In this document: positions 43,645-53,537 of the stretch, piece after piece
Layout: each line of letters begins with the position of its first letter
Numbering within the stretch: position 1 is the first letter of the stretch
Source: ZC4RG20 sp963782445
GTDB taxonomy: Bacteria > Pseudomonadota > Gammaproteobacteria > Steroidobacterales > Rariloculaceae
Assembly (NCBI GenBank): GCA_963782445.1
Contig: CAWAJM010000001.1
Coordinates: forward strand, 1,612,001 to 1,676,000
Length of the DNA stretch: 64,000 nt
Direction: 5' to 3'
Translations under genes and position numbers: made by a program
Notes under the pieces: model-generated
Seen by the model: only the letters and a program-made list of their open reading frames with translations
The model's database searches: none
What the model was told of the DNA's origin: nothing

Positions 43645-43744
43645 AAGAAAAAGGGGTCAGAGCCCTTTTTTCGCCCTCGGCGTCCGCAGGAGTTGCCGGC
43701 TCCGCTGGTCGCGAAAAAAGGGCTCTGACCCCTTTTTCTTCTAT
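43641..43744. repeat. Inverted-repeat element, copy 2 (between greA and yhbY)
   Basis: Perfect 34-bp arms (43641-43674 and 43711-43744) have a 36-nt loop. The arms contain AAAAAGGGGTCAGAGCCC followed by a T-run, the same core as copies 1 and 3. Each arm includes the stop codon of the convergent gene that enters it: TAG of greA at 43642-43644 and TAG of yhbY at 43741-43743. In RNA it would give a long hairpin flanked by A- and U-rich ends, so it may serve as a bidirectional terminator. Confidence 0.88.
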
Positions 43745-44034
43745 GTAGGCAGGCGGATCTTGCCGTGCCCGGACGAGCGGTAGAGCAGCGCGACATAGCC
43801 GTCGGGCTTGACGAGCAAGGCGTGGGCCAGCGGCGCGAGCTCCTCGAACACGCGGCCGCGGCGCTCCCGGTTACCGAAGCGTACGCGGACCTTGACGAGC
43901 TCGTGGTCGGCAAGCGCGCGGTCGAGCTCCCTGACGAGCGACTCCGTGAGGCCCCCTGCGCCTACGTCGACGATCGGTGTCAGTGAATGCCCGAGAATCC
44001 GCAAATAGTCGGTTTGCTCTTCGGTGAGATGCAT
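43741..44034 (-). CDS. yhbY: CRS1/YhbY-family ribosome-associated RNA-binding protein
   Basis: A 97-aa single CRM domain. It opens MHLTEEQTDYLRILGHSLTP and IVDVGAGGLTESLVRELDRA. Next is LADHELVKVRVRFGNRERRG, and the end reads GYVALLYRSSGHGKIRLP. The bacterial YhbY protein associates with the pre-50S ribosomal subunit. The start MHLTEE at 44034 is the usual family start. It is convergent with greA and divergent from rlmE, as in E. coli and relatives. Confidence 0.92.
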   Translation of the reverse strand: MHLTEEQTDYLRILGHSLTPIVDVGAGGLTESLVRELDRALADHELVKVRVRFGNRERRGRVFEELAPLAHALLVKPDGYVALLYRSSGHGKIRLPT

Positions 44035-44072
44035 CCCGCTTGTTTTTCTGTTGCGCAATCGAGTTAGCTTAG

Positions 44073-44696
44073 ATGAGTCGCAGAAGCGGGTCCAGTAGCC
44101 GGTGGCTTCAGCGCCAGGACAAGGACCCATACGTCGAACGCGCGGCGCGGGAGGGTTGGCGCTCGCGGGCCGTGTACAAGCTCGAGCAGCTCCAGGCCAA
44201 AGAGCGCGTGCTGCGCCCCGGCCTGCGCTGCGTCGACCTCGGCTCGAGCCCGGGGGGCTGGAGCCAGTACGCGGCTAAGATCGTGGGCGCCCGCGGCCGC
44301 GTCGTGGCTGTGGACCTGCTGCCCATGGGGGCCGTCCCGGGCGTCGAGTTTCTGTTGGGCGACTTCACGGCCCCCGAGACGCTCGAGACCCTGCGGGGCA
44401 TCATGGGCGGGGAGCCCGTAGACCTTGTAATGTCCGACATGGCCCCCAATATCAGCGGGAATCGGACCATCGACCAGGCCCGGAGCATCGGCCTCGCAGA
44501 CGAAGCCCTGCTGTTCGCCACGGAGGTGCTGCGCCCCGGCGGCGACTTCGTCGTCAAACTGTTTCAGGGCGAGGGTTTCCAGGAGTTCGTGGCGCGGGCG
44601 CGCGGCCATTTCCGCGCCGTTCGCCTCGTAAAGCCCAAAGCCTCCCGCCCGGAGAGCCGCGAGATCTATCTCCTGGCCAGAAACTATGGGGTATAG
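44073..44696 (+). CDS. rlmE: 23S rRNA (uridine-2'-O) methyltransferase RlmE/FtsJ
   Basis: A 207-aa class I methyltransferase. The sequence DPYVERAAREGWRSRAVYKL carries the conserved N-terminal Arg/Lys-rich part and first catalytic Lys. Motif I is VDLGSSPGGWSQYAAKIVGA, followed by VDLVMSDMAPNISGNRTIDQ (catalytic Asp) and GGDFVVKLFQGEGFQEFVAR (catalytic Lys). It methylates U2552 of 23S rRNA in the A loop, a late step in 50S assembly. It is upstream of ftsH as in E. coli, with a 48-bp gap. Confidence 0.96.
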   Translation: MSRRSGSSSRWLQRQDKDPYVERAAREGWRSRAVYKLEQLQAKERVLRPGLRCVDLGSSPGGWSQYAAKIVGARGRVVAVDLLPMGAVPGVEFLLGDFTAPETLETLRGIMGGEPVDLVMSDMAPNISGNRTIDQARSIGLADEALLFATEVLRPGGDFVVKLFQGEGFQEFVARARGHFRAVRLVKPKASRPESREIYLLARNYGV

Positions 44697-44744
44697 TAGG
44701 GTCTAAGTGTCAAAGTCGATCTCCGCTTTCGACGAGGTAACGCT

Positions 44745-46670
<1,926 letters not shown>

Positions 46671-46691
46671 GCCGAATTTCGGTGAGAGCCG

Positions 46692-46734
46692 CGGCGGAGG
46701 CGTGCCCGACAGGGACGCCTCCGCCGTCGTTTTT
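46692..46734 (+). terminator. Rho-independent terminator after ftsH
   Basis: A perfect 12-bp stem, CGGCGGAGGCGT (46692-46703) with ACGCCTCCGCCG (46715-46726), has an 11-nt loop and is followed by TCGTTTTT. It separates ftsH from glmM. Confidence 0.85.
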
Positions 46735-46790
46735 GGGGCGTGCAACGCGCGCGGCCCGGCGGGCTCTGCGCCGAGACAGTGGGAGGAAGC

Positions 46791-48131
46791 ATGGGGAAAC
46801 GCTACTTCGGTACGGACGGTATCCGGGGCGAGGTCGGGAAGAGCCCGATGACCGTGGATTTCGCGCTGCGCCTGGCGAGCGCCGCGGCCCGCGTGCTCGC
46901 GCCGCAAGGGGGCCGAGTTCTGATCGGCAAGGACACGCGCGTTTCGGGCTACATGTTCGAGTCCGCGCTCGAGGCCGGATTCGTGGCTGCCGGCGTCGAC
47001 GTTCTGCTGACCGGTCCGCTGCCGACGCCCGCCATTGCCTATCTGACACGCAAGCTCGGTACCGACTTCGGCATCGTGATCAGCGCCTCTCACAATCCGT
47101 TCTACGACAACGGCATCAAGTTCTTCGGCCCGGACGGCGAGAAGCTCTCCGACTCGCTCGAGGAGGCCATCGAGCTGTGTCTCGAGGAGACGCCCGTCAC
47201 GCACGATTCCCGGGCGCTCGGACGGGCGACGACGGCCTCTTACGCCCGCGACGAGTACATGGAATTCTGCCGCTCGACGATCCCGGCGGGCATGAGCTTC
47301 GAGAACCTCAAGATCGTGGTCGACGCATCTCACGGCGCAGGCTACAAGGTCGCGCCGCGCGTCGTGGCCGACCTGGGCGCGGACGTCATTCCGGTCGGCT
47401 GCTCGCCGAACGGACGCAACATCAATGAGGGCTGCGGCTCGACCCGCCCGGATTTACTGAAGCTCACCGTCACGGGCGTGCGCGCCCATGTCGGGCTCGC
47501 ACTCGACGGCGACGGCGATCGCGTCGTCATGGTGGACGAGCGCGGGAGTCTCGTCGACGGCGACCAGCTGCTCTACGTGCTCGCGTGCGACCGACTCGAG
47601 ACGCGGCGCCTGCAAGGCCCAGTCATCGGCACGGTCATGAGCAACCTCGGGCTCGAGCTCGCGCTGCGCGAGCTCGGCGTCGACTTCATGCGCGCGCGCG
47701 TCGGCGACCGGCACGTGCACGCGATGCTCAAGGAGCACGGGGGCGTGCTCGGCGGCGAGACCTCGGGCCACGTCATCTGCTTCGACAAGACGACGACGGG
47801 CGACGGTCTCGTGACGGCGCTTCAGGTGCTGGCGGTCATGAAGCGCACGGGCAAGAGCCTCAGCGAGCTCGCGCGCGGCATGCCGCAGCTGCCGCAGACG
47901 CTGCTCAACGTGCGCGTGCGCGAACGGATCGATCCCGACGAGTCGACCGCGATCCAGGCGGCCGTGGCCGATGCCGAGCAGGTGCTCGGCGAGCGCGGCC
48001 GCGTGGTGCTGCGCGCCTCGGGGACCGAGCCCGTGATTCGCGTCATGGTCGAAGGCGAGGATCGGCAGGCCGTCGAGCGTCTCGCGGGACGGTTGGCCGA
48101 GGCTGTCCGGGAGGCGCTCGGGGGCGCGTGA
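46791..48131 (+). CDS. glmM: Phosphoglucosamine mutase GlmM
   Basis: A 446-aa alpha-D-phosphohexomutase. It opens GKRYFGTDGIRGEVGKSPMT. The active-site phosphoserine loop is IVISASHNPFYDNGIKFFGP, the metal-binding loop LALDGDGDRVVMVDE, the sugar-binding loop GVLGGETSGHVICFDKTTTG, and the phosphate-binding loop RASGTEPVIRVMVE. It converts glucosamine-6-phosphate to glucosamine-1-phosphate for UDP-GlcNAc, hence peptidoglycan and lipid A. GGGAGGAAGC precedes the ATG. It has its own transcription unit after the ftsH terminator, unless a promoter upstream reads through. Confidence 0.96.
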   Translation: MGKRYFGTDGIRGEVGKSPMTVDFALRLASAAARVLAPQGGRVLIGKDTRVSGYMFESALEAGFVAAGVDVLLTGPLPTPAIAYLTRKLGTDFGIVISASHNPFYDNGIKFFGPDGEKLSDSLEEAIELCLEETPVTHDSRALGRATTASYARDEYMEFCRSTIPAGMSFENLKIVVDASHGAGYKVAPRVVADLGADVIPVGCSPNGRNINEGCGSTRPDLLKLTVTGVRAHVGLALDGDGDRVVMVDERGSLVDGDQLLYVLACDRLETRRLQGPVIGTVMSNLGLELALRELGVDFMRARVGDRHVHAMLKEHGGVLGGETSGHVICFDKTTTGDGLVTALQVLAVMKRTGKSLSELARGMPQLPQTLLNVRVRERIDPDESTAIQAAVADAEQVLGERGRVVLRASGTEPVIRVMVEGEDRQAVERLAGRLAEAVREALGGA

Positions 48132-48437
48132 GCTGCTCGCTCGTCGGATTGGACCGATATCTGCGACGTCCGCGCAAGCCTCGGCCCGAGAGGGCGTGCC
48201 GGGCCGACGGCCGTTAGGCGCCACCGATTGTCGCGGAACCGGTGCTCAGGATCGCTGTCCTACCCCCCGATTCCCAGGACCGCGCTGCGAATTCGCGGCA
48301 GCCCGTCTAGGCCCGTCTTACGGTCGAAGGGCGTCCGCCGGCCCGACGCTGAAGCCGTTGATTTAGCAGCGTGGTCCCCTTAAGCTCTCGGCCCCGCCGC
48401 GTCTTGCGACGATCGATTCCCGGAGGTAGCGAAGACC
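48132..48437. other. glmM-tpiA intergenic region
   Basis: This 306-bp stretch has no recognisable gene. It holds a 10-bp palindrome GCGAATTCGC (48287-48296), a loose GTCCT/AGGAC stem (48257-48280), and a weak promoter candidate TTGATT (48358-48363), 17 bases, TAAGCT (48381-48386) before tpiA. Confidence 0.4.
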
Positions 48438-49220
48438 ATGAACGGTCCCGGCCGTATGCCGCTCGTCGCGGGCAACTGGAAGATGCACGGCGCGTTGAGC
48501 GCCGGCGGGGATCTGGCGGCCGCGCTGCGTGACGGCGTCGCGGCGGATGCGCCGGCGCGGATGCTCGTGTGTCCGCCTTATCCGTACCTGCGCGCCGTCG
48601 TCGAATGGGTCGGCGGCGAGATCGGCGTCGGTGCTCAGGACGTCTCCACGCGTATCGGTAGCGGCGCCTACACGGGCGAGGTCTCGGGCGCCATGCTGGC
48701 CGACGTGGGCTGCACGCACGCCATCGTGGGACATTCCGAGAGGCGCAGCCTCTTCGGCGAGTCCGACGAGATCGTCGCGGGCAAGTTCGCGGCCGCGCAG
48801 GCTTCGGGGCTCACGCCGATTCTCTGTGTGGGTGAGACGCTCGAGGAGCGGGAAGCGGACCGAACCGAGGCCGTCGTGCGGCGGCAGGTGTCGGCGGTAC
48901 TCGACAGGGCGGGGGTCGGCGCGTTCGCGAACGCCGTCGTTGCGTACGAACCGGTTTGGGCCATCGGCACGGGCAAGACTGCGACCCCGGAGCAGGTGCA
49001 GCAGATGCATGCGCTGATTCGGGCCATGATAGCCGCGCAAGATGCTACAATCGCCGCGGGCTTGGTCATCCTCTACGGGGGCAGCGTCAAAGCCGGCAAT
49101 GCCGCGCAGCTGTTCGCCATGGATGACATAGACGGCGGCCTCGTAGGCGGCGCATCGCTCGAAGCTTCGGAGTTTCTGAGCATCTTCCGCGCAGCCTGCT
49201 CTCAAGCTGAGCGCCTTTGA
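48438..49220 (+). CDS. tpiA: Triosephosphate isomerase
   Basis: A 260-aa TIM barrel that interconverts dihydroxyacetone phosphate and glyceraldehyde-3-phosphate. It has the catalytic Lys in LVAGNWKMHG, His in THAIVGHSERRSLFGE, Glu in VVAYEPVWAIGTGKTATPEQ, and the phosphate-binding ILYGGSVKAGNAAQLFAMDD and then IDGGLVGGASLEASEF. GGAGG lies 10-14 bases before the ATG. It is followed after 18 bp by secG, the standard tpiA-secG-tRNA-Leu-nuoA arrangement. Confidence 0.97.
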   Translation: MNGPGRMPLVAGNWKMHGALSAGGDLAAALRDGVAADAPARMLVCPPYPYLRAVVEWVGGEIGVGAQDVSTRIGSGAYTGEVSGAMLADVGCTHAIVGHSERRSLFGESDEIVAGKFAAAQASGLTPILCVGETLEEREADRTEAVVRRQVSAVLDRAGVGAFANAVVAYEPVWAIGTGKTATPEQVQQMHALIRAMIAAQDATIAAGLVILYGGSVKAGNAAQLFAMDDIDGGLVGGASLEASEFLSIFRAACSQAERL

Positions 49221-49238
49221 ACATCTGAGCGACGAATA

Positions 49239-49784
49239 ATGCTCACAACGATTGTGTTGATCATACATCTCGCGGTCGCCGCGCTGATCGTGGGGTTGGT
49301 GCTGCTGCAACGCGGTAAGGGTGCCGAGGCGGGCACGGGGTTCGGCGCCGGCGCGTCCGGCACCGTATTCGGTGCACGCGGCTCGGCCAGCTTCCTCTCG
49401 CGCGCCACGGCGGCGCTCGCGACGATGTTCTTTTGCACGAGCCTCGCGCTCGCGTTTCTCGCCAACCAGCACCGTGCGCCCCAGAGTCTGCTCCAGGGAG
49501 CGGCCTCGCAGGCGCCTGCGCCCACGCCGCCGGCAGCGGCGCCTGCTTCAGGCAGCGCGCCGGCGCCGGGCGCGGGCAACGGTGCCGGTCTCGCGGCGCC
49601 GGCCGCCGCGTCGCAGGGCGCGGCCCAAGGCAGTGCGGCGGCGGGCGGCGGCGGAAGCGCCGCGCAGGCGGCCCCCGGCGGTGCCGGCGGCCAGTCGCCC
49701 AAGGGCGGCAATGCGGCTTCGAGCGCGCAGGATGCGAGTAAGCCTTCGAGTAAGGGAGGCTCGAGCCCGGCCAAGCCGAAATAG
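49239..49784 (+). CDS. secG: Protein translocase subunit SecG
   Basis: A 181-aa protein. The first 80 residues are a normal SecG with two transmembrane helices: VLIIHLAVAALIVGLVLLQR and, after the GKGAEAGTGFGAGASGTVFG loop, a second helix with MFFCTSLALAFLANQ. SecG assists the SecYEA channel in protein export. From about residue 85 the protein is a low-complexity Ala/Gly/Pro/Ser tail with a few Gln and a basic end (KGGSSPAKPK). The tail makes it about 70 residues longer than E. coli SecG; it should be on the periplasmic side if both ends are periplasmic, as in E. coli. Confidence 0.93.
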   Translation: MLTTIVLIIHLAVAALIVGLVLLQRGKGAEAGTGFGAGASGTVFGARGSASFLSRATAALATMFFCTSLALAFLANQHRAPQSLLQGAASQAPAPTPPAAAPASGSAPAPGAGNGAGLAAPAAASQGAAQGSAAAGGGGSAAQAAPGGAGGQSPKGGNAASSAQDASKPSSKGGSSPAKPK

Positions 49785-49793
49785 TGGGTACAT

Positions 49794-49878
49794 GCCGACG
49801 TGGTGGAATTGGTAGACACGCTGTCTTGAGGGGGCAGTGGCGCAAGCCGTGCCGGTTCGAGTCCGGCCGTCGGCACCA
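49794..49878 (+). tRNA. tRNA-Leu (anticodon GAG)
   Basis: The cloverleaf is complete. The acceptor GCCGACG (49794-49800) pairs with CGTCGGC (49868-49874), with discriminator A and encoded CCA (49876-49878). The D-arm contains AATTGGTAGAC. The anticodon stem has loop TTGAGGG, giving GAG (reads CUU/CUC). A long variable arm TGGCGCAAGCCG-type marks a class II tRNA, and the T-arm reads GGTTCGAGTCC. It lies between secG and nuoA. Confidence 0.96.
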
Positions 49879-49914
49879 TTTCGAGGAGAGGTGAGAGACG
49901 CATGCGAGGCGGGC

Positions 49915-49923
49915 TGTTACAAT
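49915..49923 (+). promoter_or_regulatory. Candidate extended -10 promoter of the nuo operon
   Basis: TGTTACAAT (49915-49923) combines an extended TGn with TACAAT (5/6 to TATAAT), about 40 bp before the nuoA ATG. No good -35 hexamer is seen 17 bases upstream, as is common for extended -10 promoters. Confidence 0.45.
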
Positions 49924-49963
49924 CCGCGCCGGCTCTCATCCTCGGCGATCCAAGAACGGAAAT

Positions 49964-50320
49964 ATGCTTGTCAATTACGCACCGATTCTGATTTTTCTGA
50001 TCGTTGCGGGGGCTCTCGGCGTCGTACTGCTCGCGATCGGCCTCACGCTCGGACGCGGCCGCAAGGATAAGGAGAAGCTCTCGGCGTACGAGTGCGGCTT
50101 CGAAGCTTTCGAGGACACGCGCATCCGGTTCGACGTTCGATACTACCTCGTAGCCATTCTGTTCATCATCTTCGATCTCGAAATCGCCTTTCTCTTTCCG
50201 TGGGCCGTTGCGCTCAGGAAGATCGGGGGTTTCGGGCTGGCGGCCATGGGCGTCTTCCTGGCGATCCTCGTCGTCGGGTTCGTTTACGAGTGGAAGAAGG
50301 GAGCGCTCGAATGGGATTGA
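49964..50320 (+). CDS. nuoA: NADH-quinone oxidoreductase subunit A
   Basis: A 118-aa membrane subunit with three helices. It has the conserved loop KLSAYECGFEAFEDTRIRFD and YYLVAILFIIFDLEIAFLFP WA (split here only by the field limit). The loop and its Cys lie near the quinone cavity of complex I. It is the first gene of the nuo operon. The stop overlaps the nuoB start by 10 bp. Confidence 0.96.
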   Translation: MLVNYAPILIFLIVAGALGVVLLAIGLTLGRGRKDKEKLSAYECGFEAFEDTRIRFDVRYYLVAILFIIFDLEIAFLFPWAVALRKIGGFGLAAMGVFLAILVVGFVYEWKKGALEWD

Positions 50321-50880
50321 GCCGAGAGGCAGCACTGGGCGGGCCGGCCGCCTTCGAGCGGGATTCTGCGCCGGCAAAAGGCACCACGGGCCGTGAGGCG
50401 CCGTTCGACGTGCCCGAGGTCATGGAGCGCGGCTTCGTCGTCACGAAGCTCGACAACCTCATCAATTGGGCGCGGACGGGTTCGATGTGGCCCATGACAT
50501 TCGGGTTGGCCTGCTGTGCCGTCGAAATGATGCACGCCGGCGCCGCCCGCTACGACCTCGACCGCTTCGGGGTCATGTTCCGCCCGAGTCCGCGCCAGTC
50601 GGACATCATGATCGTGGCCGGCACGCTCGTCAACAAGATGGCGCCGGCCCTGCGCAAGGTCTACGACCAGATGCCGGAGCCGCGCTGGGTCATTTCGATG
50701 GGCTCGTGTGCCAACGGCGGCGGCTATTACCATTACTCCTACTCCGTCGTGCGGGGCTGCGATCGCATCGTCCCGGTCGACGTCTACGTCCCCGGCTGTC
50801 CTCCGACGGCCGAGGCGCTGCTGTTCGGCATTTTGCAGCTACAGCAGAAGATTCGTCGCACGAACACGATCGCCCGCTGA
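50311..50880 (+). CDS. nuoB: NADH-quinone oxidoreductase subunit B
   Basis: A 189-aa peripheral-arm subunit that binds the terminal 4Fe-4S cluster N2. It has the tandem Cys in FGLACCAVEMMHAGAARYDL, the third Cys in SMGSCANGGGYYHYSYSVV and the fourth in VDVYVPGCPPTAEALLFG. N2 passes electrons to ubiquinone at the interface with NuoD. The N-terminal 35 residues are a variable extension. The ATG overlaps nuoA by 10 bp. It is followed by an unusual 149-bp gap holding an inverted repeat. Confidence 0.97.
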   Translation: MGLSREAALGGPAAFERDSAPAKGTTGREAPFDVPEVMERGFVVTKLDNLINWARTGSMWPMTFGLACCAVEMMHAGAARYDLDRFGVMFRPSPRQSDIMIVAGTLVNKMAPALRKVYDQMPEPRWVISMGSCANGGGYYHYSYSVVRGCDRIVPVDVYVPGCPPTAEALLFGILQLQQKIRRTNTIAR

Positions 50881-50913
50881 ACGGTGGCTGAGTGCCGCGA
50901 ACACGAGCTGCGG

Positions 50914-50995
50914 AAAAGGGGTCAGAGCCCTTTTCCCCTTCTTGACCGTTTTAACCAGTGCAAGCGCAAATCAGAAAAGGGCTCTGACCCCTTTT
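50914..50995. repeat. Inverted-repeat element, copy 3 (inside the nuo operon, between nuoB and nuoC)
   Basis: Perfect 21-bp arms (50914-50934 and 50975-50995) have a 40-nt loop. They read AAAAGGGGTCAGAGCCC plus TTTT and its complement. The right arm is followed by further T residues, so the plus-strand RNA has a long hairpin and a U-run, resembling an intrinsic terminator within an operon. Confidence 0.88.
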
Positions 50996-51029
50996 TTTGC
51001 GTAACTCTTTTTCCGATGGATTATTTGGC

Positions 51030-51764
51030 GTGAGAAGCGACGAACTGAGTCCGAGATACGAGAGGCTCGCGGCGGCCGTCGAGTCCCGCCTAGGCGGGAA
51101 AGTCGAGCGGCAGCGGCTGAACGCGGGGCAACTCGCGTATGAAGTCGAGCCCGAGCATCTGCTCGAGGTCTGCCGGGCGCTGCGCGATGACCCGGCGCTT
51201 AAGTTCGAGATGCTCATGGATCTCGCCGGCGTGGACTTCTCGACCTACGGTAAGGACGAGTGGCAGACGGAGAGTGCGACGGGCACGGGTTTCAGCCGCG
51301 GTGTGTTCCGTAGCCACGGAATGCCCGTCGAGGACATCGACGACGACGAGACGCGATACCGGCCGAAGCGCCGCTTCGCGGTGACCTACCAGCTGCTCTC
51401 CATCACGCACAATCACCGCCTGCGCCTCAAGACCTTCGCGCCGGAAGGAGCGCAGCCCATCGTCGACTCTGCCGTCGGCGTCTGGAGCTCGGCAGACTGG
51501 TACGAGCGCGAGGCTTTCGACCTGTACGGCATCCTGTTTCGCGGCCACCCGGATCTGCGGCGCCTGTTGACCGACTACGGCTTTATCGGCCACCCGTTCC
51601 GCAAGGATTTCCCGCTGATCGGCAACGTCGAGATGCGCTACGACCCGGAGCGCGGCCGCGTCGTCTACGAGCCCGTCGGCATCGAGCCGCGCACGCTCGT
51701 GCCCAAGGTCATTCGCGACGACAACCGCTACGAGCCGGACCTCAAGGATCCGACCAATGCCTGA
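51030..51764 (+). CDS. nuoC: NADH-quinone oxidoreductase subunit C
   Basis: A 244-aa peripheral subunit (30-kDa type). It has FEMLMDLAGVDFSTYGKDEW, then RRFAVTYQLLSITHNHRLRL, and the signature WYEREAFDLYGILFRGHPDL, RRLLTDYGFIGHPFRKDFPL. It is separate from NuoD, unlike the fused NuoCD of E. coli. Residues about 75-105 form an acidic insertion (YGKDEWQTESATG, then HGMPVEDIDDDETRYRP) between the two conserved parts. I chose GTG 51030; the frame is open to a TTG at 50997 inside the repeat. The stop overlaps nuoD by 8 bp. Confidence 0.95.
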   Translation: MRSDELSPRYERLAAAVESRLGGKVERQRLNAGQLAYEVEPEHLLEVCRALRDDPALKFEMLMDLAGVDFSTYGKDEWQTESATGTGFSRGVFRSHGMPVEDIDDDETRYRPKRRFAVTYQLLSITHNHRLRLKTFAPEGAQPIVDSAVGVWSSADWYEREAFDLYGILFRGHPDLRRLLTDYGFIGHPFRKDFPLIGNVEMRYDPERGRVVYEPVGIEPRTLVPKVIRDDNRYEPDLKDPTNA

Positions 51765-53010
51765 GATTCAGAACTTCACGGTCAACTTCGGCCCGCAGCA
51801 TCCGGCCGCGCATGGCGTGCTGAGGCTCGTGCTCGAGATGGACGGCGAGGTCATCCAGAAGGCCGATCCGCACGTAGGCCTCCTGCACCGCGCCACGGAG
51901 AAGCTCGCCGAGGCGAAGCCGTTCAATCAGTCGATCGGCTACATGGATCGGCTCGATTACGTGTCGATGATGTGCAACGAGCACGGCTACGTGATGGCCA
52001 TTGAGAAGCTCATCGGCGTGACGCCGCCCATCAGGGCGCAGTACATCCGCGTCATGTTCGACGAGATCACCCGCATCCTGAACCACCTCATGTGGCTCGG
52101 CGCGCACGGCCTCGATATCGGCGCCATGACGATGTTCCTGTACTGCTTCCGCGAGCGCGAGGACCTCATGGACTGCTACGAGGCGGTCTCGGGCACGCGC
52201 ATGCACGCGACGTACTACCGGCCCGGCGGCGTCTATCGGGATTTGCCCGACAAGATGCCGCAGTACCAGCCGAACAAGTTCCGCAGCGAAAAGGACATCA
52301 AGGAGCTCAACGAAGCGCGCAGCGGCTCGCTGCTCGACTTCATCGAGGATTTTGTCGAGCGCTTCCCGAAGCGCGTCGACGACTACGAGACGCTGCTGAC
52401 CGACAACCGCATCTGGAAGCAGCGCACCGTCAACATCGGCGTCGTCTCGCCCGAGCGCGCCATGCAGCTCGGCTTTTCCGGCCCCATGCTGCGCGGCTCG
52501 GGTATCCTTTGGGATCTGCGCAAGAAGCAGCCCTACGACGTCTACGACCAGCTCGACTTCGACATCCCGATCGGCGTCAACGGCGACTGCTACGACCGCT
52601 ATCTGGTCCGCGTCGAGGAGATGCGCCAGTCCGCGCGCATCGTCAAGCAGTGCGTCGACTGGCTGCGCAAGAACCCGGGCCCGGTCATGTCGGACGACCA
52701 CAAGGTTGCGCCGCCGAAGCGCATAGAGATGAAAGACGACATGGAATCGTTGATCCATCACTTTAAGCTCTTCACGGAAGGCTATTCGGTGCCCGAGGGC
52801 GAGGTCTACGCGGCCGTCGAGCACCCGAAGGGCGAATTCGGCGTTTATCTCGTGTCGGACGGCTCGAACAAGCCCTATCGGGTCAAGGTCAGGGCCGCGG
52901 GCTTCCCGCATCTGGCCGCCCTGAACGAGATGGTCAGCGGGCACATGCTGGCCGACGTCGTGGCCGTCATCGGCACGCAGGACATCGTATTCGGAGAGGT
53001 CGACCGATGA
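51757..53010 (+). CDS. nuoD: NADH-quinone oxidoreductase subunit D
   Basis: A 417-aa 49-kDa-type subunit. It opens FTVNFGPQHPAAHGVLRLVL, then VGLLHRATEKLAEAKPFNQS and IGYMDRLDYVSMMCNEHGYV, and ends with HMLADVVAVIGTQDIVFGEV DR. It forms the quinone-binding pocket with NuoB and derives from NiFe-hydrogenase large subunits, whose metal ligands are lost. It overlaps nuoC by 8 bp and nuoE by 4 bp. Confidence 0.97.
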   Translation: MPEIQNFTVNFGPQHPAAHGVLRLVLEMDGEVIQKADPHVGLLHRATEKLAEAKPFNQSIGYMDRLDYVSMMCNEHGYVMAIEKLIGVTPPIRAQYIRVMFDEITRILNHLMWLGAHGLDIGAMTMFLYCFREREDLMDCYEAVSGTRMHATYYRPGGVYRDLPDKMPQYQPNKFRSEKDIKELNEARSGSLLDFIEDFVERFPKRVDDYETLLTDNRIWKQRTVNIGVVSPERAMQLGFSGPMLRGSGILWDLRKKQPYDVYDQLDFDIPIGVNGDCYDRYLVRVEEMRQSARIVKQCVDWLRKNPGPVMSDDHKVAPPKRIEMKDDMESLIHHFKLFTEGYSVPEGEVYAAVEHPKGEFGVYLVSDGSNKPYRVKVRAAGFPHLAALNEMVSGHMLADVVAVIGTQDIVFGEVDR

Positions 53011-53534
53011 CGGATCTGTCGGCAACGGAAACGCCGCTCGAGGACCTGGCGCCCGTCGAGCTTTCGGAGCACGTTCGCGAGGAGATCGACCGCTGGGTCG
53101 CGAAATTTCCCGAAGGGCGCCAACGCTCGGCAGTGATTGCGGCGCTGCACGCAGTGCAGCACGAGAACAACGGGTACCTGACGCCCGAGCTCATGGACGC
53201 CGTTGCGCGGTACCTGAACCTGCTGCCGATCCAGGTCTACGAGGTTGCAGCCTTCTACTCGATGTTCGAGACGCAGCCTTGCGGCCGCCACCACATCTCG
53301 GTCTGCACGAACATCTCCTGCATGCTGCGCGGCTCGGACGAGATCGTCGATCACATCGAGCGCAAGCTCGGCATCAAGACCGGGGAGTCGACCCCCGACG
53401 GCAAGTTCTTCCTCAAGTGCGAGGAGGAGTGCCTCGCGGCCTGCTGCGGCGCGCCGATGATGATGGTCGACCATCACTACTACGAGAACCTCACGCCCGA
53501 GAAGGTGGACGAGGTGCTGGACGGCTTGGAGTAG
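53007..53534 (+). CDS. nuoE: NADH-quinone oxidoreductase subunit E
   Basis: A 175-aa thioredoxin-like subunit carrying 2Fe-2S cluster N1a. The Cys ligands are in SVCTNISCMLRGS (two, C-x4-C) and in CEEECLAACCGAPMMMV (two, C-x3-C). It sits in the NADH-oxidising tip beside NuoF. Its role is thought to include electron storage to limit superoxide. The ATG is within the nuoD stop (ATGA). It is 3 bp before nuoF. Confidence 0.96.
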   Translation: MTDLSATETPLEDLAPVELSEHVREEIDRWVAKFPEGRQRSAVIAALHAVQHENNGYLTPELMDAVARYLNLLPIQVYEVAAFYSMFETQPCGRHHISVCTNISCMLRGSDEIVDHIERKLGIKTGESTPDGKFFLKCEEECLAACCGAPMMMVDHHYYENLTPEKVDEVLDGLE

Positions 53535-53537
53535 GGC

